A stretch of DNA of 64,000 nucleotides from Micrococcales bacterium (lineage in GTDB: Bacteria; Actinomycetota; Actinomycetes; Actinomycetales; Microbacteriaceae). Position numbers and translations under genes: made by a program. Shown here one piece after another: positions 40,340 to 48,775 of the stretch; position 1 is the stretch's first letter, and every line of letters begins with the position of its first letter. A model generated the notes under the pieces. It was not told the origin of the DNA and did not search any database. It worked only from the letters and a program-made list of their open reading frames with translations. Location: the NCBI GenBank assembly GCA_017306245.1, contig JAFKIY010000001.1:620001-684000 (forward strand), written 5' to 3'.

Positions 40340-40609
40340 ATGGGCTGGTTTTCGTTCATCATTCTGGGGCTCATCGCAGGAGCAATTGCGAAGTTGATCC
40401 TTCCCGGCAAGCAGGGGGGCGGGTGGATCGCCACTCTCATCCTCGGACTGATCGGGGCCATGATCGGCGGCTGGATTGCCGGGCTCGTCGGCGTTGCGGA
40501 TGCGTACACGAGTTTCTGGTCCATCGGGGCCTGGCTGTGGGCTATCGGCGGCGCCATCGTCGTTCTGCTCATCTGGGGGTTCATCACGAAAGGCCGAGCC
40601 AGGGCATAA
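40340..40609 (+). CDS. GlsB/YeaQ/YmgE family stress-response membrane protein
   Basis: Protein of 89 residues made of three hydrophobic glycine-rich helices: FIILGLIAGAIAKLILPGK, GWIATLILGLIGAMIGGWIAG and WLWAIGGAIVVLLIWGFI. PGKQGGGW is the family signature. The ATG at 40340 has a very strong Shine-Dalgarno, GAGGAGG, nine bases ahead. Family members are transglycosylase-associated proteins induced by stress; the actual function is unknown. It converges on the GT2-GtrA gene with 30 bases between. Confidence 0.92.
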   Translation: MGWFSFIILGLIAGAIAKLILPGKQGGGWIATLILGLIGAMIGGWIAGLVGVADAYTSFWSIGAWLWAIGGAIVVLLIWGFITKGRARA

Positions 40610-40639
40610 CAGGTTCGGTAGCGGGCCGGAATCGATCGA

Positions 40640-41860
40640 CTACGGTGCTGTGGGCGTCATCCGCTCGGCCGTGTCGACGGAAAGGGCGGGTTGCGGCCTG
40701 GTGGCCCGGTGTCCGAACACCCACCATCGGTACAGGGCGAAGCGCAACGCCGTACCCAGCGCCAGCCCGATGACGTTGGAGGACACATTGTCGGCGAGCA
40801 GGCTCCGGTATCCCAGCACGTAGTGCGATACCCACAGGCAGACGACGGATAGAGCAAGGCCGGCGACGCTGGCCACCGCGAATTCGATCCCTTCGCGAAG
40901 GATGTCCTCCGTGCGCTGCGATCGGAATGTCCATAGCCGATTTCCGACCCAGTTGGCTGCGATCGCGATCGAGGTGGAGATCAGTTTCGCGATGATCGGT
41001 CCGCCGTGCACGGCGGCGGGGGAGAGCACACCAATGCGAAGGATGTTGAAAACCCCCACATCGATCAGGAAACCCACACCGCCGACAGCGAGGAACATCG
41101 CCAGCTGGTGGGCGAACACGCGGAGCTGCTCCGAACCGAACGGCGCCGCAATCCGATTTGCCACGCGCTGCACGCCCCATCGCGTCACGTTCGCGATGGC
41201 TTCACCCACGATCGCGCCGCTCATCTTCGACGTGCCGTGCTGGCGTTCGACGAACGTGATCGGCACTTCGGCGATGTCGAGTCCTGCGTCTCTCGCCCTC
41301 GCCAGCATGTCGATTTGGAAGCAGTATCCCTGGCTGGCGAGCGAGTCGAGGTCCATCCGTCGGAGCGCCTGGGAGCTGTAGGCGCGGTACCCTCCCGTGA
41401 TGTCCCGATAGGGCAAGCCAAGTGCGAGGCGGGCGTAGGCGCTGCCCGCGCGGGAGAGGAGTTTCCTCTGCCACGGCCAGTCCGTCACGATCCCGCCGCG
41501 CACCCACCGGGACCCCACGACGACATCGTGTGTTTCAGCAGCACAGAGGAGGCGATCCAGCTCCTCCGGCTGATGGGAGCCGTCGCCGTCCATTTCGACG
41601 ACGGTGTCGAATCCGGCACCCAATGCCCACGCGAACCCGTCGCGATATGCCGTCCCGAGCCCGGTTTTTCCCGCACGGTGAAGGATGTGAAGACGTGGCT
41701 CCGCGTTGGCGAGGGCGTCCGCGAGCCGACCGGTGCCGTCGGGGGAATTGTCGTCCACGATGAGTAGCTCCACATCGGGGTGCACGAGCACTCGGGAGGC
41801 AACTCCCTCAAGATTCTCACGTTCGTTGAATGTGGGGATGATGACGAGGGTCCGGTTCAT
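40640..41860 (-). CDS. Polyprenyl-phosphate mannose-type synthase fused to GtrA domain
   Basis: Protein of 406 residues. Residues 1-240 are a GT2 dolichol-phosphate mannose synthase-like domain: IIPTFNERENL, LLIVDDNSPDGTG, VEMDGDGSHQPEEL and GSRWVRGG. Residues about 260-385 are a GtrA-like membrane domain with four helices (e.g. FLAVGGVGFLIDVGVFNIL, KLISTSIAIAANWVGNRLW), proposed to flip or anchor the lipid-linked sugar. The fusion places synthesis and membrane handling in one chain. The ATG at 41860 follows GAGGAG and overlaps the stop of the GT39 gene, whose product could use the lipid-linked sugar. Confidence 0.93.
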   Translation of the reverse strand: MNRTLVIIPTFNERENLEGVASRVLVHPDVELLIVDDNSPDGTGRLADALANAEPRLHILHRAGKTGLGTAYRDGFAWALGAGFDTVVEMDGDGSHQPEELDRLLCAAETHDVVVGSRWVRGGIVTDWPWQRKLLSRAGSAYARLALGLPYRDITGGYRAYSSQALRRMDLDSLASQGYCFQIDMLARARDAGLDIAEVPITFVERQHGTSKMSGAIVGEAIANVTRWGVQRVANRIAAPFGSEQLRVFAHQLAMFLAVGGVGFLIDVGVFNILRIGVLSPAAVHGGPIIAKLISTSIAIAANWVGNRLWTFRSQRTEDILREGIEFAVASVAGLALSVVCLWVSHYVLGYRSLLADNVSSNVIGLALGTALRFALYRWWVFGHRATRPQPALSVDTAERMTPTAP

Positions 41861-43374
41861 GATCCACTCCTCGTGAACTTGTAGATGATCGTCCGGTGGA
41901 TAAGAATCCGCTCCACCATCGTGTAGCCGTCGCCGCGCAGAACGTTCAGGTCCGAGTCGGGTCGCTTCTCGTCGGTCTTCGTCGTCTCGAGCGCCCACAC
42001 GACGGGAATACCGGTCAGGCGCGAGCGCAGGGACGCGAGCGGGTACACGCTGTCCCACAGTCCGGGAGTCTGGCTCCAGGGGGTCCGCAGCTGGACATCG
42101 TCGAGTCCGCGGAATCCGTCCGGATACGTCCGCATGGCAAGCCGCGGCCGCCAGGATGGCTTCACCGACTGGTCGAATACGACCGCGTCCCCAGGCGTCG
42201 CCACGAGCGCCATGGTCGCGGACACCTGCGCCCAATCGCTCCCGCCGGGTTTGGCGAACTCGGTCCGCTGGGAGTACCAGATCGGCGCGGCGAGCGCGAT
42301 GATGCACACGAAGGCCGCGACGCGAACCCAGGTTCGGGAAAGCGCGTCGATGCCGAGCGCGATCATGATTGCTGCCGCTGGGGCGCAAAACGACAGGTAG
42401 CGATTCGTGTACATCATGACGACGGTCGCACTTCCGCCGAGCAAGATCGCGGTCGGGAGAACGAGCCAGGATGCGGAGAGCCACACCCCGCTTCGCGCGC
42501 GGCGCCACCGCGACCAGCCGAAGGTTCCCGCCACGACGATGAGACCCCAACACGCGAGCGCAAGCCAGCCTTTGCCGAACCACTGCTCCACGAGGACAAG
42601 TTCCGGGGTGATCCTCGTGCGGTGCGCGAGGAACGCGATCTGATGATGCTGCAACACCCCGACGACGATGACGGGCGCCGCGAGGAGCACGGCGACGCCC
42701 ACACCCTGAAGCCATCGTTTCAGAACGGTGCGCGAGCCGGGCGACGACACGAGATAGCTGCCGTGGGCGACCACGATGAGCGCCGAGAAGAGGAACAGGT
42801 AGGTGCAGAGCGCGAGCCCGGCGGCATAGCCGAGCCAGGCGAGCCGATGCTGGGTTCGGCGTTGAACGAGGTGAACAAGCAGGACCGTGAGCCACACGAT
42901 CGCGGCCGTGGACAGCGCATACGAGCGGGCCTCAGCCCCCTGGAACGTCATCCTCGGGAGGATTACGCACACGAGCCCGGCGAGGAGGCCGACCCGGCGG
43001 GAGAACAGCTTCTCGGCGAGAACGAAAGTACCTGCCGTGGCGAAGCCGACCGCGATCGCACTGGGAAAGCGCAGCGAAAGGGGGGATGTCCCGAAAGCCC
43101 CAATCCAGACGTGGAGCAGGGCATAGTAGGTGCCGTGCACGGCGTCGACCGACTGCAGCATGTGCAGGAGCGACGGCAGCGAACGTTCTGCAGAGAGAAC
43201 GCTGGCCGCTTCATCGCCCCAGAGCGACGGTATCCAGGATCCAGCGAAGGATACGAGGAACGCGACGCCGCCGAGACCGACGGCGATGCGGGACGTGCTC
43301 CATGCCCGAATCGGGAGCCATGACCGTCTGGAACCGACGGCTGCTCCGGGTCGCAGAGCAGTATTCGTGGTCAC
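41857..43374 (-). CDS. GT39-like membrane glycosyltransferase
   Basis: Polytopic membrane protein of 505 residues with about ten hydrophobic segments, related to protein-O-mannosyltransferase/ArnT-type enzymes that use polyprenyl-phosphate sugars. The first outer loop has IPSLWGDEAASVLSAER, with the family D-E pair, and GTYYALLHVWIGAFG follows. The C-terminal 130 residues form a soluble domain. It starts at GTG 43374; GATGAT is 6 bases before, possibly a -10. It is translationally coupled to the GT2-GtrA gene, its likely donor-sugar supplier. Confidence 0.9.
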   Translation of the reverse strand: MTTNTALRPGAAVGSRRSWLPIRAWSTSRIAVGLGGVAFLVSFAGSWIPSLWGDEAASVLSAERSLPSLLHMLQSVDAVHGTYYALLHVWIGAFGTSPLSLRFPSAIAVGFATAGTFVLAEKLFSRRVGLLAGLVCVILPRMTFQGAEARSYALSTAAIVWLTVLLVHLVQRRTQHRLAWLGYAAGLALCTYLFLFSALIVVAHGSYLVSSPGSRTVLKRWLQGVGVAVLLAAPVIVVGVLQHHQIAFLAHRTRITPELVLVEQWFGKGWLALACWGLIVVAGTFGWSRWRRARSGVWLSASWLVLPTAILLGGSATVVMMYTNRYLSFCAPAAAIMIALGIDALSRTWVRVAAFVCIIALAAPIWYSQRTEFAKPGGSDWAQVSATMALVATPGDAVVFDQSVKPSWRPRLAMRTYPDGFRGLDDVQLRTPWSQTPGLWDSVYPLASLRSRLTGIPVVWALETTKTDEKRPDSDLNVLRGDGYTMVERILIHRTIIYKFTRSGS

Positions 43375-43425
43375 CCCACCATCATCCTGACCGGAAGTTG
43401 TGGCAATCTAGAAAACGGGCCGTGC

Positions 43426-43449
43426 TTTCCTGAAAGGTTCTTCAGGAAA
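43426..43449. promoter_or_regulatory. Perfect 9-base inverted repeat between histidine kinase and GT39 genes
   Basis: TTTCCTGAA (43426-43434), AGGTTC, TTCAGGAAA (43441-43449), next to the histidine kinase stop codon at 43450 and about 40 bases before the presumed -10 of the GT39 gene. It is AT-rich in a high-GC genome. It lacks the GC stem and T-run of a terminator. It may be an operator for the GT39-GT2 unit or a 3' stabiliser for the kinase message. Confidence 0.45.
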
Positions 43450-44832
43450 TCAGCGGTCGAATTCGTCCGATCGCGGGATGCGAACCCGCACGACAAGCCC
43501 GCCGCCACGGTGGTTGGACAGCTCGACGCTCCCGTGGGCATCCTGCACGATCGCCTTCACGATCGCCAGGCCCAGCCCGCTCCCACCGGTGGCGGGGCTT
43601 CTCGACTCGTCCGGTCGCGTGAAGCGGTCGAATGCGACCGGGATGAAGTCCTCCGGAACTCCGGGGCCCGTGTCGCAGACTTCGAGTGTGAGCTCGCCGC
43701 GGCTGCGCCGAAGGGCCATCCTCAGTTCACCGCTCTCGGGCATGGCGTTGATGGCATTCGTGGTCAGGTTGTCAATGAGTCGGCCGAACCGGCTGACGGC
43801 AATCGGAAACTGCTCTGATGCCGCACGTCCGCGCACGGTGTCTTCCGCGTCAAAATCGACCGTGACGTTCGACCGAGAACCTGCCAGGCGGGCGCGATCG
43901 GCCGCTTCGCCCAATTCGGCGACAAGCTCGCCCCAGTTGGCTTTTCCCGCGCTGTGGCCCGCTTCGACCTCGGCCAGGTCGAGAAGTCCGGTCGCCACGG
44001 TGGAGATCCGCTGCAGCGATCGCTCGGCTTCGACGATGGACTCCTCGAGTGCTGCGGCATTCCCCGTGCGCAGGTGGGCGAGTTCGAGCTGGCTACGGAG
44101 CACGGCGATGGGGCTTCTCAGTTCATGGCTCGCGTCGGAAACCATTTGACGTTCCCGTGCCACAGCATGCTGCTGGGCGACGATGAAGTCGTTGAGAGTT
44201 CCCGCGAGGGCAGAAAGTTCGTCGTGCGCGGGCCCGACAGGCAACGTCGTGGCGGATCCGGTCTTGCTCAATTCGCTCGCGTGCCGCTGCATTCTCGCGA
44301 CCGGGCGGAGCGCTGCGCCGGTGAGCATCCACGACGTGAGGGCGAACCCGAGAGTGAACGCGACGGCACCGAAAATCAGCGTCGCGGTGAGACGGTCAAG
44401 CAGGAGCGTGGAGGCCTCCATGTTCCGCGCGGAGATCACCGTCCAGGAGCCGTGCGCGGTGCTCACGTGCTGAGTCAGTACGAGGTAGTCGTCGTCACCG
44501 GCGCGTACCGGCTGGGGCTCGTCGGGGAACGCGAGAAAGGACGCCGTGTGCTTCGCCAGGTCATGGGGGAGCGTAGTCTCCACCACAGCGCCCTGAGGGT
44601 CGAGAACCGCCACGAGCTGGGCATACCCGGGAGCCACGACGGTCGTGGCACCCGCACTGATTTCGGATTTGATGGGTGCGGCATCGTGTTGCAGCAGCGT
44701 CTCGGTCGTATCCGCGAGAATGGTGGCCACCTGCCCGTAGAACGCGAACGCGGCGAGGCCGAAGAACACGGCTGCGGCGAGCAGACTTCCGAGTGTGAGC
44801 CTCCAGCGGATGGACAGCCTGCGCAAAATCAT
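43450..44832 (-). CDS. Sensor histidine kinase
   Basis: Membrane kinase of 460 residues. Two transmembrane helices (about 13-33 and 150-170) enclose an extracytoplasmic sensor of about 115 residues of unknown ligand. HAMP follows, then HisKA with the phosphorylated H236 in SDASHELRSPIAVL, and HATPase with NLTTNAINAM, CDTGPGVPED and GGSGLGLAIVKA. The ATG overlaps the response regulator stop as ATGA, so the pair is one operon with the regulator first. Confidence 0.95.
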   Translation of the reverse strand: MILRRLSIRWRLTLGSLLAAAVFFGLAAFAFYGQVATILADTTETLLQHDAAPIKSEISAGATTVVAPGYAQLVAVLDPQGAVVETTLPHDLAKHTASFLAFPDEPQPVRAGDDDYLVLTQHVSTAHGSWTVISARNMEASTLLLDRLTATLIFGAVAFTLGFALTSWMLTGAALRPVARMQRHASELSKTGSATTLPVGPAHDELSALAGTLNDFIVAQQHAVARERQMVSDASHELRSPIAVLRSQLELAHLRTGNAAALEESIVEAERSLQRISTVATGLLDLAEVEAGHSAGKANWGELVAELGEAADRARLAGSRSNVTVDFDAEDTVRGRAASEQFPIAVSRFGRLIDNLTTNAINAMPESGELRMALRRSRGELTLEVCDTGPGVPEDFIPVAFDRFTRPDESRSPATGGSGLGLAIVKAIVQDAHGSVELSNHRGGGLVVRVRIPRSDEFDR

Positions 44833-45533
44833 GCGTCGGACCCCACGAGCTGGTATCCGGCACCGCGCACGGTGCGGATCTCCACGCCGGCCGGGCCAGT
44901 CGATCCGGAACCGAGCTTGCGCCGAAGGTAGCTCACGTACTGGTCGACGATGTTGTGGTCGATGTTTTCGGTGCCGCCCCACAATTCCTTCAAGATCTGC
45001 TCCCGACTCACCGGTGTGCCGGCTTGCGAGGCGAGGAGGCGGAGGAGGTCGAATTCGCGCGGGCTCAGGGTGAGTTTCCGGTCTCCGACTGCTGCCGAGT
45101 GCGAAACAATTTCCATGACGAGCGGGCCGACGGTGAGGACGAGCTCGGCGGATTCGCGGCGAAGAAGAGCGCGGATGCGCGCCCCGAGCTCCGCGAACGC
45201 GAACGGTTTCGTGACGTAGTCGTCCGCGCCCGAATCCAGGCCGAAGACGCGATCCTCGATGCTGTTTCGGGCGGTGAGCAACAGCGTGTGGGTTGCCGGC
45301 GTCGATTCTCGGATGCGGCGGCACAGTTCGAAGCCCGACATTCCGGGCAGCATGACGTCGATGACCGCGGCATCGAAGGAGCGGGATCCGAGGGCGATCA
45401 GGGCGTCCATCCCCGACGAAACCTCCGTCACCGCATAGCCTTCCGCCTCGAGGCCCCGGTGAAGCAGCTCACGCATTTCTGGATCATCCTCGACGACGAG
45501 GATGGCTGGCGATGCCGTAGCTGGCCGTTTCAC
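44829..45533 (-). CDS. OmpR/PhoB-family response regulator
   Basis: Two-domain regulator of 234 residues. Receiver: acidic D16-D17, phospho-acceptor D59 (VIDVMLPG) and K109 (YVTKPFAF). The winged-helix DNA-binding domain ends in VEIRTVRGAGYQL. The start is GTG 45533; TAGCCT lies 6 bases before it, overlapping the stop of the upstream HAD gene, so it has its own leaderless promoter. Its partner is the kinase just downstream. Targets are unknown; the neighbouring glycosyltransferase genes are candidates. Confidence 0.95.
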   Translation of the reverse strand: MKRPATASPAILVVEDDPEMRELLHRGLEAEGYAVTEVSSGMDALIALGSRSFDAAVIDVMLPGMSGFELCRRIRESTPATHTLLLTARNSIEDRVFGLDSGADDYVTKPFAFAELGARIRALLRRESAELVLTVGPLVMEIVSHSAAVGDRKLTLSPREFDLLRLLASQAGTPVSREQILKELWGGTENIDHNIVDQYVSYLRRKLGSGSTGPAGVEIRTVRGAGYQLVGSDA

Positions 45534-45537
45534 ATGC

Positions 45538-46419
45538 TTAGGCTATTCCTCCAGAGTGCGAACCCAGCGCACGAACCCAGTGCCTCAGGAATGCCGCTCC
45601 CGCTTCGTCGTGAATCAGGTTGCCTTCCGTGATGACCCGGTAGGGGCGATGGAGGATTCCGTCCGAGGGCCGAACGTCGACGTGCGCGACATCGAACCCT
45701 TCGTCGTGCAGGTAGTCCGCCATCAGGTAGTCGCTGCGGGAGTCGCCGACGGTCCGCCACAGCGTCGGCATGTCGCCGGATTCACGGAAGTAGTCGAGCG
45801 CGCGGGCGGCGCCCCGATCCTTGTCCAGCAGCACGGACTCCACGTCGGTGGAGATGATGGTGGGGTCGACGCGGAAATTGATGAGGCCGTCGGCGTCGGG
45901 AAATTCCTGGTCTGCGTAGCGCGCACCGAGCCCGTGCTCGACGAGAAGGTCGAATGCGACCTGATTGACCTGCTCCTGAGCCGCCCGGAAGTCCGCGGCC
46001 GAGGCGTCCTTGTTCTGTTCGAGCGAGATCATGGCGTGTTTCGTGTCGTCGAAGAACATCTCCTCGCTGAACCGGGCCTCGGCGATCTCGCGAAACTCGG
46101 CGGTGTACTCGTCGGGCAGCGCGAGCTCGCTGTCGACGGTGATGTCGCCCATGCCTTCTCCCGTGATGGGGAACCACACGCCGCCCTTTTCGCTCACGCC
46201 GAACATCCGGATGCCGTCGGGCAGCCCTGCGCCCAGAAGCGGCGCGACAACTTCATCCCGCATGAACGTGTCGCTGCGCCCCGTGATGAACGCGATCGGG
46301 ACGCCTGTGCTGGCCAGGGTGACGAGGTCGTCGATGATGCTCCGGATGGCGATGCGGCGCTTGAGAGGGCTCGATACTGGCCCGTCGACATCGAGCAGGA
46401 GTCCGAGCGGCGGGATCAT
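45538..46419 (-). CDS. HAD-superfamily hydrolase
   Basis: Protein of 293 residues. HAD motif I is LLLDVDGPVSSPLKRR, motif II IAFITGRSD, and motif IV VGDSRSDYLMADY near the C-terminus; a large cap domain lies between (about 70-215). It resembles trehalose-phosphate phosphatase-like HAD proteins (IIB group), but the substrate is not clear; the alanine/proline change in DVDGPVS is notable because the usual threonine of DxDGT is proline. The ATG overlaps the SRAP stop as ATGA. Confidence 0.85.
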   Translation of the reverse strand: MIPPLGLLLDVDGPVSSPLKRRIAIRSIIDDLVTLASTGVPIAFITGRSDTFMRDEVVAPLLGAGLPDGIRMFGVSEKGGVWFPITGEGMGDITVDSELALPDEYTAEFREIAEARFSEEMFFDDTKHAMISLEQNKDASAADFRAAQEQVNQVAFDLLVEHGLGARYADQEFPDADGLINFRVDPTIISTDVESVLLDKDRGAARALDYFRESGDMPTLWRTVGDSRSDYLMADYLHDEGFDVAHVDVRPSDGILHRPYRVITEGNLIHDEAGAAFLRHWVRALGSHSGGIA

Positions 46420-47141
46420 TCTGCCACCGGTTTCACAAGGGTCGGGTCCGTTCGGTCGACCGTTCTCGTGTTGTTCAGTTTGCGGTCGACGGCGTGCGCC
46501 CGGAGGGTGGCGGCGACCGCCAGCGAGCTTTCGTCCATGAGCGCCTGAAGGTCGGCGGGATCCGGCGCGCCGGGCGTCCCGAACTTCGCCGGATTCAGCC
46601 AGTCCGCCCACAGCTCCTCCTGCAGGAACACCGGCATTCTGTCGTGCACCTGGCCGCTGGCGTCTGTCGCCTCTCGGGTCGCGATCGTGAACGTCATCGC
46701 CCACGCGGCACCCTCGGCGCCCGTGTCGTCCTTCCGGGCCGCGTAGAGCCCGGCCGCGGCAAGCGTGCGGGCCCCGTGGATGTAGTGCGGTTGCTTCCCG
46801 TCCGGCTCGTCGGTCCATTCGAAGTAACCGGACATGGGGACGAGGCACCGCTGACCGGAAAACGCCCCGCGAAACATCCCGTTGGATGCGAGAGACTCCA
46901 TTCGCGCGTTGATGGGTGCCGGACCGCCCGGTTTCGCCCAGGCGGGTTTCAGCCCCCAACGCGCCAGGTCGAGACTGCGGATGACCTGACCCTCGGCGTT
47001 CGCGCGTTCCCGCACGATCGGCGCCCGGTTGGTCGGAGCGATCGAATAGGCGGGAACCCATTCGCTGTAGTCGCCGCCGGAGGCCACGAATTCCTCGATC
47101 AGCGCATTGATGTGATCGTCGAGGGCGTATCGTCCGCACAT
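46416..47141 (-). CDS. SRAP (YedK/HMCES) abasic-site protection protein
   Basis: SOS response-associated protein of 241 residues that crosslinks to abasic sites in single-stranded DNA. The catalytic C2 is in MCGRYA; N78 (PINARMES), E108 (SGYFEWT) and H166 (VHDRMP) complete the active site. TACCGT with 6 bases before the ATG marks a leaderless promoter and sits in the palindrome ACGGTACCGT (47148-47157); no LexA box was found. It is translationally coupled to the HAD gene. Confidence 0.95.
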   Translation of the reverse strand: MCGRYALDDHINALIEEFVASGGDYSEWVPAYSIAPTNRAPIVRERANAEGQVIRSLDLARWGLKPAWAKPGGPAPINARMESLASNGMFRGAFSGQRCLVPMSGYFEWTDEPDGKQPHYIHGARTLAAAGLYAARKDDTGAEGAAWAMTFTIATREATDASGQVHDRMPVFLQEELWADWLNPAKFGTPGAPDPADLQALMDESSLAVAATLRAHAVDRKLNNTRTVDRTDPTLVKPVAE

Positions 47142-47195
47142 GCTTCAACGGTACCGTCAGCACGCCTCACATTCCTGTGTCAGAGTTGTTCCTAC

Positions 47196-48002
47196 ATGAA
47201 CAAGGTGTTGGCGAAGCGCAGTGCGCTCTTCATCGTGAGTGCGCTCGCTCTCGGGTCCGCATTCGTCGGGGTGGCGTTCTTCTTCGTCACGACGCGGACC
47301 GGTCAGGGAATCGACCAAAGCGCGTTCAACGGCGCGACGCTCGGCCAACGCACCGTCGCCCCGGTGACGCTCAGCCTTCTCGATGCGGTCCCCATCGCGG
47401 GGATCGCGATCGCTCTGGTTGTGGCGGTCATCGTCGTGTTGTTTCGGCGAAACTTCAGGGTGCTCGTGGTGGGGGTCGTTGCGGCCGCGCTGGCGAACCT
47501 TCTCACCCAGATCGTGAAGAACCTGCTTCTGGTCCGCCCCGACCTCGGCGTGTCCGGCTACGCCGTGAACTCGCTGCCCTCCGGACACACGACTTTGGCG
47601 GCATCCGCTGCACTCGTGGTGTTCCTCGTGGCGAGTCCGCGAACCCGGCCCCTGATCGGCGTGATCGGCGCGATCTTCACCGCCGCGGTCGGTGTGTCGA
47701 CGCTCGCGAATCAGTGGCACCGCCCGAGCGATGTGGTTGCCGCCCTGCTGCTGGTTTCGTTCTTCGGATGCCTTGCCGGTCTCGTTCTTCTGGGTTGGCG
47801 ATTCAGCGTGCCGGAGCCGCGCCGGGACTTGTGGAGCAGGGCGCTGTTGCTGCTGACTCTTCCCTGCGCGGGCCTCGCCGTGGCCACGATTCTCGTCGCC
47901 GGACTGGCACCGGTCGCCTACATCGGGGCCGCCGCCGGCATCACGGCATGCGTGCTGCTGCTGACGGCGGCGGCAAACCACGCCTTTCGGGTCATTCTTT
48001 AG
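47196..48002 (+). CDS. PAP2-family membrane phosphatase
   Basis: Membrane protein of 268 residues with about six helices. Phosphatase motif 1 is K108-x5-R114-P115, motif 2 P-S-G-H (128-131) and motif 3 H175-x3-D179 (QWHRPSDV). The arginine expected in motif 3 (S-R-x5-H) is threonine here (S168-T169), which may lower activity or mark a subgroup. The substrate could be undecaprenyl diphosphate or phosphatidate. No clear ribosome binding site or -10 was found ahead of the ATG at 47196. Confidence 0.88.
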   Translation: MNKVLAKRSALFIVSALALGSAFVGVAFFFVTTRTGQGIDQSAFNGATLGQRTVAPVTLSLLDAVPIAGIAIALVVAVIVVLFRRNFRVLVVGVVAAALANLLTQIVKNLLLVRPDLGVSGYAVNSLPSGHTTLAASAALVVFLVASPRTRPLIGVIGAIFTAAVGVSTLANQWHRPSDVVAALLLVSFFGCLAGLVLLGWRFSVPEPRRDLWSRALLLLTLPCAGLAVATILVAGLAPVAYIGAAAGITACVLLLTAAANHAFRVIL

Positions 48003-48032
48003 TGTCGACCGCGTGGCGGCCGGCCGCTCGAG

Positions 48033-48743
48033 CTAGTCGGTTTCGTCCTTCGACGTGCGGACGGAAACGACGCCTTTGATCTCCGACAAACTGGCGACAA
48101 GATCGTCGACCGCGCCCCGTTTGTCCCGGCTGAACTTCATCGTCGCCTCCACCCGTGCGGCCTTGCCCGGCGTCTCGATGACCTGCATGCCGGAGAGCGA
48201 TGCTTCAAATCCAAGCGTCGTCGCGGTCGCCAGAATCGTTCTCAGGACCCCTCGGCCGGCCTTGTACTCGAGAACGAACTGGTCCCCCTTGTCGATGGTC
48301 GGGATGTGCTTGCCCAGAATGGTCAACAGGCTCGCGGCGGCAAGGTAGAGGAGCGTGGCCAGCACCGCCAGGACGGGCAGTCCCGCCCCGCACGCCATTC
48401 CCACCGCCGCCGTCACCCACACGGAGGCGGCCGTGGTCAGCCCGTTCACCACGTTCTGCCGGACAAAGATAACGCCGGCCCCCAGGAACCCGATGCCGGA
48501 GACGATCTGGGCCGCAATCCTGGACGGATCCAGCACCACGCCCGATCCGATGACGGTCGCAAAGCCGTAGGCAGAAACCAGCGTGAATACTGCTGCCCCG
48601 ATGCCGACGAGCGTGTGTGTTCTCAACCCGGCGCTTTTCAGGCGACGCTGCCGTTCCGCACCGATGATGGCGGAGAGAACGAACGCGAGCAGAAGAAGCA
48701 CGACCTCCGTCAGTGTCGATTCGGAAAAGATTTCAATGTGCAT
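48033..48743 (-). CDS. MgtC/SapB-family membrane protein
   Basis: Protein of 236 residues: four to five helices in the N-terminal half with the family motifs [20 protein letters not shown] and [14 protein letters not shown], then a soluble ACT-like C-terminal domain (about 150-236). MgtC proteins affect growth at low magnesium and modulate phosphate and ATP homeostasis in several bacteria. It lies 32 bases downstream of the RpiR regulator on the same strand, with no leaderless -10 of its own, so it may be the last gene of the organophosphate operon. Confidence 0.92.
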   Translation of the reverse strand: MHIEIFSESTLTEVVLLLLAFVLSAIIGAERQRRLKSAGLRTHTLVGIGAAVFTLVSAYGFATVIGSGVVLDPSRIAAQIVSGIGFLGAGVIFVRQNVVNGLTTAASVWVTAAVGMACGAGLPVLAVLATLLYLAAASLLTILGKHIPTIDKGDQFVLEYKAGRGVLRTILATATTLGFEASLSGMQVIETPGKAARVEATMKFSRDKRGAVDDLVASLSEIKGVVSVRTSKDETD

Positions 48744-48775
48744 TCGTTGTGCCTGTTTCGGACCCGCCCGCCGCG

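Noticed and set aside
45559..45580. Direct repeat CGAACCCAG upstream of the response regulator as an autoregulatory site
   Set aside because: It lies within the HAD coding sequence with a 13-base step, not the 10-11 bases usual for OmpR-type sites.
48016..48027. Palindrome GCGGCCGGCCGC between the PAP2 and mgtC stops as a terminator
   Set aside because: It has no loop and no T-run, and short GC palindromes are expected in such DNA.
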